From the NCBI GenBank assembly GCA_039602395.1, contig JBCNJP010000020.1:25274483-25338482 (forward strand): a DNA stretch of 64,000 nt, written 5' to 3'. Both the position numbers and the translations under genes were made by a program. Position 1 is the stretch's first letter; every line of letters begins with the position of its first letter. A model generated the notes under the pieces. That model saw nothing but the letters and a program-made list of their open reading frames with translations, did no database searches and was not told the DNA's origin. This DNA comes from Deinandra increscens subsp. villosa. Its lineage: Eukaryota > Streptophyta > Magnoliopsida > Asterales > Asteraceae. Below, in pieces: positions 34,739 to 44,441 of the stretch.

Positions 34739-34968
34739 AAGCTTGTTTCTCATTGCGATGTCCATCACCAGAGGCCAGTATTCGCCAGTATTCGTCTGCC
34801 CAAGAATTAATTTCATCAGAAGACCATAGAAGCTCCACTTGACCTCCTCTAATATACATCCCGACTGCTTTCCATGTCTCAATGAGGTAATGCCCAACAA
34901 TTTTTTTTCTTGATATCTCCACCCATTTTGTCGTTTAAGAAAGCAAACCAATTTGCTATCCAAATTCA
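34739..34968 (-). pseudogene. Captured cytosolic tyrosyl-tRNA synthetase exon
   Basis: On the minus strand, after a plausible acceptor (ATAG/TGAATT), the frame reads IWIANWFAFLNDKMGGDI, then VGHYLIETWKAVGM, WSSDEINSWADEYW, and after a break PLVMDIAMRNKLPR next to a splice donor (GTAATAAGG). This order (WIADWFA, NNKMGGD, GRYLIE-W, SSEEINSRADEYW, PLVMDIARKN) is the catalytic-domain stretch of plant and other eukaryotic tyrosyl-tRNA synthetases. A 10-bp tandem duplication (CGAATACTGG, about 34783-34802) shifts the frame, so it cannot make a functional enzyme. It lies in a Helitron-like insertion, so capture is the likely origin. Confidence 0.8.
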
Positions 34969-34969
34969 C

Positions 34970-37300
34970 TATATGCCTTCACCAGGTCATTCCTAATAAA
35001 AGTGTTTTTACCGACATTTGCACAATCATATTTTTAAAAATCTTCAAGAAACAAAAAACCCAAATAGACATTTTCACAGAGGTGTTGGGCATTATCTCAG
35101 CGAGTAACAAAACTATGCAAATAACATTTAAAGAAAATAAACTATGCAAGCAGTAGTCACCTAAAGAAGCACAACAAACCTGAAGAGAATCCAGCCACGG
35201 AACGAAAGCGCGATACCTGCCAAAGTCAATGACCAAGAACACATGTGAGACAGGTGAATAGCCACTTACACCGATGTATGTACACATGAACATGTTTGTA
35301 AAAATGGTTATGCTGTGATGTGAATAGAGGGTAAATTACACTATGATTTCAAAAAAGATGAGGACAACAGAACCCTCATCATCTCAGCAACCACTTCTGA
35401 TTGCCTACCTCCTTACATAACCAACAACACTTTTTTTTCTTTCAAAATGCACATTATAAGCAAAACAGACCAAAAGCAAAATTTTAATCCTTTCAGCAAC
35501 CCATCTAATCCCATCACCTACACCACTATTCACATCAACACCTCTCTGATCTATTCATTTCTGTACATAGGTGCCGAGATTTGCGGGTATGGCCCCTCTT
35601 TCTTCAATAACCCCTTCAACGGATGAAATTCAAAGGTGGAGTACACAACAGGGTTTAAGACCATACATGATTACCTGCCTATCCACTCTTCCTTTGTGCT
35701 TTGACAAAGATACCCCTTTTAGGCAAGTAAATTACCATAATGCCATAAACTGCAACCTATAAAAATAAGAAAGTAAATTAAACAACTGTGAGTTATTGTC
35801 AATATACAACCATAGAGAATGAACAAATATAAACATCTAAAATACAAAAGACCACATATGATGTCAGGAAACACTTGACACTAAAACCACAAATTTTGTA
35901 CAAATAAAGACATTCAAAGGTGCTGAAATATGTTTATTGAAGCAGTTAAGTGATATTGAATAATCACCTATGATAAAAACAACATATAAAAGATAGTGGT
36001 AGAGGACCTCAGGAACTTTATGCCACATAATGTTTTTTTATATTTGTTAATGATACCTACTTCAATGACTCAGATGGCACTTTCATTAAACTGCATATGT
36101 ATGATCAGAGACACAGATAAGAGCATATATAATACCATTACCTTTACCAGGGAACCATAAACTTGATGCACGGTCTCTTGCAATTGCGACAAACCTGTGA
36201 AATCATCAAAGTAATGAAAGAATGAAGATGATAATCACAGATTTGATACATATCCTACTACAAACCGATCTAGTGCTTAACATAAAAAATTTGAAGGAAA
36301 AAACAACAATTCAACACGGGCCTAATCACTGTTTCCCAACCATTTAGAAATAAAAACACTTTGACCATTGATACAACAATATAAAAGAAAAAACAGTCCT
36401 AACCTAGATACTTGATCTAAACTTAAGGAAATAGAATAAGCAAACAACAAAAGCTAGTAAACAATATCAAAAAACAGTAAAAAGAGGCAGGTGGAAGCAG
36501 GAAAAAAAACATCATACATTAACATATAGAAGTTCCAAAACAAAGTCCATTGACACTTGCAGGAACAAAGACATCCCATGGAACGAATCCAAATAAAATA
36601 AGCCATCACAATCAGAAATTAACAAATACCTTGTCAAAGAAAGGACTCCATAGACACCTGAAAGAAAGAAGAACATACATTAAAAAAAAAATTCATAATC
36701 GTTTCAGCCAAAATTGAAGAATTCAATAAAAGTGTTACCAAATAGAACAATACAAAAAGCGATTATTCAATACCAAACGAATGATCCAATCGAAACCTGA
36801 CAAATCAGAAGTCAGGTACAAATTATGACTAAACTGAGTTCAGTTCAAATGACCCAATACATACAATGAACTTTTTATTGGTAGAGGTTGATTAACTGCC
36901 GGTGTATGGCAGAAACTTGAATGGTTAATAAGGAAAGAGGTTTCAATAAACCAAACTCATACAAAGTATTTGAGAAATTAGAGAGAAAATAAAAAAGATT
37001 ACCTCAAAAACCCTAGAATGGAGAAGAAGGCCGTGAAAATGAGTTGAAAACCAGAGGTGCCCAGCGACAAACGATGGCGGTGATGTTTTTCAAACGCCTG
37101 TAATTGCGTTGCTCCATCAAAACTGATCGTATGAGTATTTAGGTTTTTGCCAGATCATAAGGTGATTTGAGGAGAGGCTGATGATCTTGAAGAGAGAGGA
37201 ACAAATTCTTGCTAGAGAGAAAGAAAGGACGATGAACAAATTCGTCCCAACACGGCTAGGGTTTCAGTGGGACTGTGTAAGCGCTTCGAGGTTATCCTGG
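34970..37300 (-). other. Further exon/leader-like pieces inside Helitron-like insertion 2
   Basis: On the minus strand, about 37000-37400 looks like a promoter and 5' leader (AAACCCTAGCC, CTTTCTCTCTAGC) ending in a donor near 37002. Short AG...GT-bounded segments follow, for example about 36150-36195 (LSQLQETVHQVYGSL in one frame) and about 35180-35220 (YRAFVPWLDSLQ). I cannot name their source gene, nor tell whether they come from the same gene as the synthetase exon. Confidence 0.35.
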
Positions 37301-37760
37301 ATGCACAGAAGATGATGATGGTGAGATCAGAAGAGAGGCGATGGAGTGTAGGAGAAGCTATTTGGGTATGGTGGGTGGACTGTGTGACTCGTCTTCCGTA
37401 AAAGTAGCCATTTAGGTATGGCTATGGAGTGTCGGTAGCCATCAAATCAAAAGATCACTAACGGTGCTTTAACACCGTTATATAACACCGCTAAATCACT
37501 ACTAAATGTATGCATTGAAAGGTTGTACTCTATGTTATGGAGTTTGTACTGCAAGTTGTCTTATGTTATTATAGGGTAATACCGTTTCAAAAGTTGTATA
37601 CTCAATCGAATGATTATACTACTCATATAGATTACACATATTGTCTATACGACTCGTATAGTGACCTACACAGGGACCTATACGAGTCATATAGAATCTA
37701 TACAAGTTGTATAATTTTGGAGTCATTCATCGTGTGCGAATAATTTCAAACGATAAAATA

Positions 37761-38126
37761 AGGCTCTGTTTGTTTAAAAAAAAAAAACCCTTTGGATAGA
37801 GGTTATATCTGATTCGGTCAGACGTATTTAGATGTGGCGACACTTTTTTTTTTCCAGTTATTAAGAGGTTCTACGTCTTAGTAGCGTCTTAACAATCAAG
37901 ACATTTTATAATATCTTAGAACTTCTTAACCCTAAAAAGAGTCGTCCGTTCTTTGGTGACTAGTGCTCCGTCTCCAGCGACTACGCTCCGTCTCCGGCGA
38001 CTAGTTGTCCGTCCCCGGCCTGCACCTCTTATTGATTCAGTTTTCAGACATTTGAACCACCTCTTAACATTCAGAAATGTTATTCAGATTCAGACATAAA
38101 TCTCTTAAAAAAATAAACGGGCCCTG
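37761..38126. mobile_element. hAT-like MITE, copy in arm A'
   Basis: Inverted counterpart of the MITE at 941-1312, starting AAGGCTCTGTTTGTTT and ending in the complement of CAGGGCCCGTTTATTT. Just outside it, at 38171-38186, a run of 16 G faces a run of 18 C (877-894) in the other arm. Confidence 0.6.
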
Positions 38127-39099
38127 AGTTTTCTTTTGTTACGCAGTGACGGAGCTTGAGAATTTGTATAGGGGGGGGGGGGGGGGCAAAGTCATGGGAC
38201 CTATAAAAAATATCTTATCGCTATGTTTCCGGTTATATATGTTCGGGTCGGGTTAAACAATAAAACCCTAAATATCTCATTTTTACCCATTCAACTGGAC
38301 ATTTTTATAACAAACAAAGACCTAAAATACTTATGATGATGCGAGAGAAAGTGTGATTACCCTGAAGATGAATTATAATTCATCCCGACGATCTTTAAGA
38401 AGTATAGAATGATCAATAAACAATAAAATTTATAAAAAAAATTTGTACAATTTGGGTCTTGGTAGAAATACACGGTACAAAATGCAAAAAATATTCTACA
38501 AAAACACTATCATAAAAATATAAAACCATAAAAATTGTCAGAAAGAAGGATATATAAATATACCATATTTAACTAGGGTTTTTTTTAATAAAATCAATGC
38601 GCGAACATACACTGGTTCGATTTTGAATATAATAAATACAAACACGTATAAAAATTAGCAACGATATATTCTAAGCGTAAAAACCTTAAAAGAGAAAAAC
38701 TAAATAAATTTAAATAAAAAATTAATACTAAAAGAATAAAGGAAAAAAAACAAACGTAAAAAGACATGGGTTAAGAAAGGACCTGAAAAAGGATTGAAAA
38801 AATATGTTAATAGTAAGATTTGAACCTTGTCATTTAGTTGGTGTTAGAAGTCACTTACCAAGTGAACTAGAGTGCAAATATGTAATTATTTGGAGGGGAC
38901 CAACTAAATACATATAGATTTTTCAGACAAAATACCAGAGAATATTACACTAGCGATGACGAGTTTTGATGGTGAGTCCTCAAACAATGTGTTTCTGTTT
39001 TCCACCAATGAGGTATAAGACTTCTCGTGTTGTTTATATTATGTGATCATACTTTTGTTAATCTAATATGATATGTTTGAGGTATTCACATGTGAGGAA

Positions 39100-41700
39100 G
39101 AGTTGAAAAACTTGATGAAAGATATGGGACATAGAAACAATGTTAATAGATATAAGAAAAATGCCGAAAGTATGGTTGTCAAAGTTTCCCTCAAATGTGA
39201 GCACGACGGCTAGACAAAGTTAATAGCAACATAGAGACATCCTCGTACAAAGAGAACCAATTTCTTGTTCGAGTTAGTTGAACAATACATGCATGAGCTT
39301 AAGGGTTGGACATTATTAGGTTATATGGGTTATATAGGTTGTTTTTAGTCAACAAACAAAGATTTAAACCTTGCCATCTATATGACTCGTTGTGAGAACC
39401 AATCAATTTCAGGTCAACGTTTATTCATGTTTAAACATCGTTACATAAAACTTGTTTCATGTTATAATTAATTTTTAGAAATTAGGTCTTTACATGTCTG
39501 GAAATGCCCACTCATCTCGCACTTTTAGAAATTATGTCTTATATGTTAGAACACACGATTCAACCTGACCCACAAACTTTGATGAGTTAATGTTTTCAAA
39601 CCATGCAAAGACTGTGAATAAATGCTACTTTTAGTTACTTCTTTTCTATGATCTTATGTACAAATGGAATTTAAAAGATTTGTGAATTTATAAAATCTAC
39701 TACCAAGTATTTATCTAGTGTTAACCACCTAAAATCTAACCACCTTGTACCTCTCTCTTTCTCTCTCTCTCTCTCTCATATCTCTCTATATATACTCTCG
39801 GGTTCAAAAACCCAAACGGAACCAAGGAAACCAATCGGTCAAACCAACTAAGATCCAAACCCATTGGTTATCTTGTATCATATTTTAAACATCACCCAAC
39901 AATCTTATCCCTCCCTTTTTCCCTTTCCCATGCATGCATGCTAGATCTAAGATCACCATCACCTTTTGCAACCTATCATACATCATTTTACCCGGTGGGT
40001 CTTATGTCCCTTTCTTTTATTAGTTAACCAACACCACTCTAGTAATTGAAAGACACAAATCAAACTCACCTCTCCTTTTCCCCTTTGATGCTCTTGTCCA
40101 GCTTTTTTGGGAGGTCATATCTCTCTCATATTTTACTCAAAATGACATCATTAATTCTTACGTACCTACAAATCTTCTTCTATCCCTCCTCTAAATTCGA
40201 CCTTCAAATCAGCCTAAAGCCATGACTAAGCTAGAAACGAGCTACTATGCGACCTCATTTTCTTCATCATGTTTGGTGTAGCAAACAAGCTCTAAACAAC
40301 CTGATTCTTTAGCCTATCACTTTGGGTTTTAAAGACCTACTCTAATGTTGACCCAAAAATCTAAAAGTAATTTTTTGTAAATTTCAAGAATTCTTAAGAT
40401 CTCTAGTGTACGTTCTTCCAAGTTTTATATCAAGATCAAGTGTTGATTCAATCTTCAAAACTCTTCTTTTCCTTAACCTTACTTGTTCAGGTGAGTCTTC
40501 ACACCCTTATTATTTTAACTGTTATCAAAAATGATTTGGGGAATAATGCATGCTCATTTATTTTGACACAAATACTTTAAACATCACTACGTATTACATA
40601 TAGTGTCATCAGTATCTCATTAAGTCCCTTATCTTGTGTCTTTAGTTGTGGTTCTAAGCATGAAGATTATAAATATATTTATTGGGGTTGACACCCCTCC
40701 CGTGGTTAGGTACACCCCCGTGACTTAGTACGTAGGTTTAACCCACATATACTAGCGTCGCTAAATACCACCCCTCATCTTTCTGAGTGGGTTGTGTGGA
40801 AGTTAGCCGTGAGAATTTTAGTGTGTGTGAAAGAGGAGGGAGAGAGCCAAGCTTCCAATCATTTGTTGCCATGTAATTTCTAATTAAATTAATAATTTTA
40901 TTTTAACAATAAAATAATACCGAACTCTCACAACAAACCACACATGTATACCCCTCATACCAAACTCACACGTGTGAGTCTAGTCACTGTCTGCATGACA
41001 AAATCACACATCTATACCCCATGCCCTTGGTCGCTCTAACCTTGACCAGATGACCGGAGGTCAACCGCGTGCATAACTGTTCATGGACATTACAATGTTT
41101 TGAGATAAGACATTGAGGTGGGATAGAACATTCACTGTCAGGATTCGACTACAAGAGTTTATGGTAATAGTAAGCTTATATGATATTGTTTTAAGTAACA
41201 ATAGTCACTTTTATAATAATTTGTTTTTAGTTATATTTTACTCTTTTCTTAATTATATTGTGTTTAAAGTAAATTACAAATTTGGTCCTTCTGCTTTGAG
41301 TTAAATTACACATTCATTTAACATGAAACCTTCTTAGTCAAAAATACCAAAATACCCTTAAATTTAATAGAACTTTTCTAACGGAATTAATATTTTATAC
41401 TAATTTACAATAAACTCGTACCTAGGTCTAGGTGCATCATATGTAAAAATAACTAAATACATATGCAAAAAAAATAGTTTTAAATTTGTAATGTACTCTC
41501 TTCTTCTTATAGCTACAAAGTTATTTTTGATAGAGGAGCGCTAGCAAGAAAACTAGATATTAATGTATAAATTAAATAAAAAAAAATGTTTAGGATAGCC
41601 ACACATGTTATGCACACCCCATTATTTCCACGTGTCATATTTCCGCTGCCACTTTGTCATTTTCTTACTTCTCACCACCATCTTTCAGAAATGTCACCAT
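39100..41700. other. Intergenic DNA right of arm A'
   Basis: No protein gene recognised. A CT-rich microsatellite lies at about 39752-39778. About 39780-40490 is leader-like: CTATATATACTC as a TATA-type word, C/T-rich DNA, then TTGTTCAG/GTGAGTC at about 40490, a strong splice-donor match. This might be a distal untranslated exon of the gene at 41833, or LTR-derived DNA. 40690-41650 is AT-rich and featureless. Confidence 0.3.
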
Positions 41701-41832
41701 CCGTCTATTTCTAATTGATGATCCACACTGATACAGTAGTCGTACACACATTCAATACCACCCCCCTTTCCATCTAATACACAACTCTCTCTACTAGCTA
41801 TTTCTGTTAGGGAAAACCAGATCGAAGAAATA

Positions 41833-42279
41833 ATGGGGGATAACAACGGAGAACAATCTACGGCGGTCACCGGCGGAGACGGCGAGTTTAGCGATGAGGT
41901 TGAGAGCATGCTCTCGTGGTTCTTCTCGACGGATGACGACGCGGTTGAGCTCTCGAAGTTTCTGGAAGCTTCGGTGGAGAAGACGTACCCACTGAAGGTG
42001 AAGATCATCGACGATCCTGGCTGGCATCCGTTGATCTTTCAGACGGCGGCGTCGTACATTACGATCAACGGTAACGAGGAGCTGTGCGGGTCGTCGTTTT
42101 CGGATTCGGATACTTCGTATATGGCGGGGATAGCTGGTTTGGACCGGTTCGTTGTGGGTGACGGAGGCGCGTGGGATGGTGCTGCGGAGGAGGCGCGTTG
42201 GTGGACGGAGATGGAGGAGGATGGGAATTCATTGGTCAATGGACTTTGCTGCGACGATGACACGCTGGCAAAATTGTAG
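41833..42279 (+). CDS. Uncharacterised plant protein, 148 aa
   Basis: Single-exon frame with GC content and codon choice clearly different from its AT-rich flanks. Acidic (many Asp/Glu), no signal peptide or membrane segment. An N-terminal acidic region (SDEVESMLSWFFSTDDDAVE) is followed by KVKIIDDPGWHPLIFQTAAS and then SYITINGNEELCGSSFSDSD and SYMAGIAGLDRF. The I/LIFQ-x-SSYITINGNEE-CG-SFSDxxSSxMAxI pattern recalls a small family of plant proteins of unknown function; that is recollection, not a search. The C-terminus is Trp/Glu-rich (ARWWTEMEEDGN). The ATG follows a short C/T-rich leader (CTCTCTCTACTAGC). Likely a real host gene and the only intact non-DENR one here. Confidence 0.75.
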   Translation: MGDNNGEQSTAVTGGDGEFSDEVESMLSWFFSTDDDAVELSKFLEASVEKTYPLKVKIIDDPGWHPLIFQTAASYITINGNEELCGSSFSDSDTSYMAGIAGLDRFVVGDGGAWDGAAEEARWWTEMEEDGNSLVNGLCCDDDTLAKL

Positions 42280-42767
42280 GTGGTGATGATCTTGCGCAGG
42301 CGCGATGAGGGTGGATGTACTTCACGCGCCCCTTTTGGGTTTAGGGTTTTAGGTAGATTCTAGAAATTGGGGATTTGTAGGTGAGAAATTTTGTGTAAAT
42401 TTTGATGCAAGAAAGGAATTAAAAATGGAAACGTGAAAAAATGAAGGAGCTTAGAATTCACTACACTTGTTTTTGTTTTGGTTTCATTTCAACTAGTGAA
42501 TTGTCAAGTTAGGGTTACGAGATGTTTGAAAACGTCTCAATAGCAATCAATTGTTAGATGTGTTTAACTGATTTAAAAAAACGGCTCACCCGGTCTAAAA
42601 TGTTTGATAGCATTCATAACACATTCTCTGTTTTTATCTCTATAATTTATAACTTTATCATTATTTTTTGTCTTTTTTTTTTCACTCACAATCACAATTA
42701 TATAATATGATTTTATATCATTTTCTCTTTCTTTCACTAATAACCAAGCCTCAAATTTTACAGAATT
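42280..42767. other. 3' flank of the 148-aa gene
   Basis: AT-rich, with a GTAAATTTTGATGCAAGAAAGG stretch likely to be 3' UTR. No other feature. Confidence 0.4.
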
Positions 42768-44035
42768 TGTAGGAAAACCGTTCGTGGATTTAAGATAAAA
42801 TAGATATTTTATTTATTACGATTACAACAAAGAATAAATTCTATACTATTACAATACACTTGAAAATTAATCTACTCCGATAATACAATTGCAATGAAAG
42901 ATATGAATAAATACAATACAAGGAAATGAAATGAACGAATGACAGTACGATTACAAAGGAAATGAAATAACTATTACAAGAGAAAGGACAAATTAAGAAA
43001 CATACAAATCAAGATTTAAATAAGAAATACCATCAGAAAGTTTAAAGCTTTGATAACGGTTTAGGAAAAACAATTGTTAAACAGTTTGATAAAAGGTTTT
43101 GAAAGTGTTTTCTTTAAAGAAGATGAAAAACAGAAAAAGCTTGTGGCGAAGGATTCGGGTTAAAACCTGGGTCTTTTAAAACAAATTCCGGGTCTACCGA
43201 AGATCCCATTTTGTTTCCTAAGGTACAATCGCCGAAACCGATTATACGGCCGAGATAACTCTAAGCTTGAAGTTACCTTGAAACTTAAAGAAATGAAGAA
43301 CGAAGAGGAAGATTTTGAGAGAAAAAAATGAGGAAGATCAGAGAGAGTTCTTGTATGAATTCGGTGTGTTTAGCCTCAACTGATGAGGCTATATTTATAG
43401 TGGTAAGCTGTCTTGTTGAGCACTCAAAAATAGTTTGTAGTCAAACTTTACATTAAACGTCTTTAATGCAAATTGATTTCTAATTAACGCGGAATTACCT
43501 TATTTAGCTCAAAAACGCGTTTCCAGCTGTCAATCTGAAGGAACACGTGTTCCCGCTCGAACAGCGGAGCCACGCAAGTCCATTTGAACCTTCCGGCTGA
43601 ACCACACAGGTTCCGTCTGAACTGTTTCCGGTTCAACTATTCCGCTTGAACTTCAATCGGAATCTTTTCTAGTTGAACTCATTTCCGCTCGAACCTGACT
43701 TTTCCCGGTTCAACTCACAGTCCGCTTGAACCTATCCGCCTAAGCTTTAACCGGACCAACTTCCGGTGGACCAACTTCCGGTGGAACTTAAAAACAATAA
43801 GGCGGTTCTCAAGCGGCTCGCGGCGATGCAAAGTGCGCCATCAAAACACCACATTGCGCCTCATACGCCCACGCCACGCGCACGCCTGCGAGTGCGAGTG
43901 CGGGGTGCGAACCCTTAGGGTTCAAAGGATGTGTCCTACTAGAGGAAACAATAGTTGGTAATGTTTCCACCTTATAAACTACTTTTGGTTTCATCCCCCA
44001 ACCAATGTGGGATGAGTTCCATGCCATACTTGACA
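42768..44035 (-). repeat. LTR-like or promoter-like block with degenerate GTTCAAGCGGA motif array
   Basis: Runs from TGTAGG to TTGACA, so ends are TG...CA, but no target duplication is seen. On the minus strand a TATA box (CTATAAATATAG, about 43391-43402) lies downstream of about ten degenerate copies of (T)CCGCTTGAAC / CCGGTTCAAC between 43535 and 43790. No coding sequence. Solo LTR of an unplaced retrotransposon is the best guess. Confidence 0.35.
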
Positions 44036-44441
44036 TTTTTTTCTCTTATTTTCGCAGCTTTAACTGCTGCGAGACCTCAACTTTGAGCTTCGATATCTCA
44101 TTCATACGAGCTCCTTTTTGGACGTGGTTTGATGCGTTAGAAAGCCCTCACAACGTACTACACAAACCTATAAAATACAGAGGCAACAACCTATGTTATC
44201 TGTATTATATTTTAGTCCAAAGCTGGTGAAAAACTCATTTTCACACTTAGTGAAAAAACCAGTTTTTCACTAGGCTTTCTCTCAAAATTCCAACAAAATT
44301 AACAGTTTTTTTGTAAAATATACAGATTTTCAATATCTTTTATCTTTTCTCCACTCACAACCACTTGCAACCAAACCTTAAATTTTAAGAACTCCACTCA
44401 CATAAATTATACAGAACGGGCTGTGAATGCTCTGACCCATA

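Larger units (their letters stand above)
33858..37579 (-). mobile_element. Helitron-like insertion 2 with captured gene fragment
   Basis: 3722 bp, absent from arm A near 1470. The minus-strand host reads GGTA^TAAATAACAC in the empty arm (the occupied side has a small extra TAAAA). The insertion splits A and T with no duplication. It starts TTACCCTATA and has GACAACTT at bases 20-27, exactly where insertion 1 has it (21 of the first 27 bases agree). It ends in a hairpin (GGGTCAAC/GTTGACCC with an inner CCGCG/CGCGG) followed by ACTTG. Inside are intron-exon-like gene pieces on the same strand, including a tyrosyl-tRNA synthetase exon, which is typical of gene-capturing Helitrons. Confidence 0.7.
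29674..39099. repeat. Inverted duplicate arm A' (pairs with 1-8965)
   Basis: Reverse-complement partner of the first 9 kb. It is contiguous with arm B on its left; the arms overlap by only 7 bases (29674-29680, TGTTTTT). In the other copy this same 7-mer is where the MULE-like element sits. The right limit at 39099 is set only by the window's start, so homology may continue into 39100 onwards. Confidence 0.93.

Noticed and set aside
42039..42263. Antisense frames under the 148-aa gene
   Set aside because: Proline/serine-rich shadows typical of GC-rich coding DNA read backwards; the sense frame has the better start context and conserved-looking motif.
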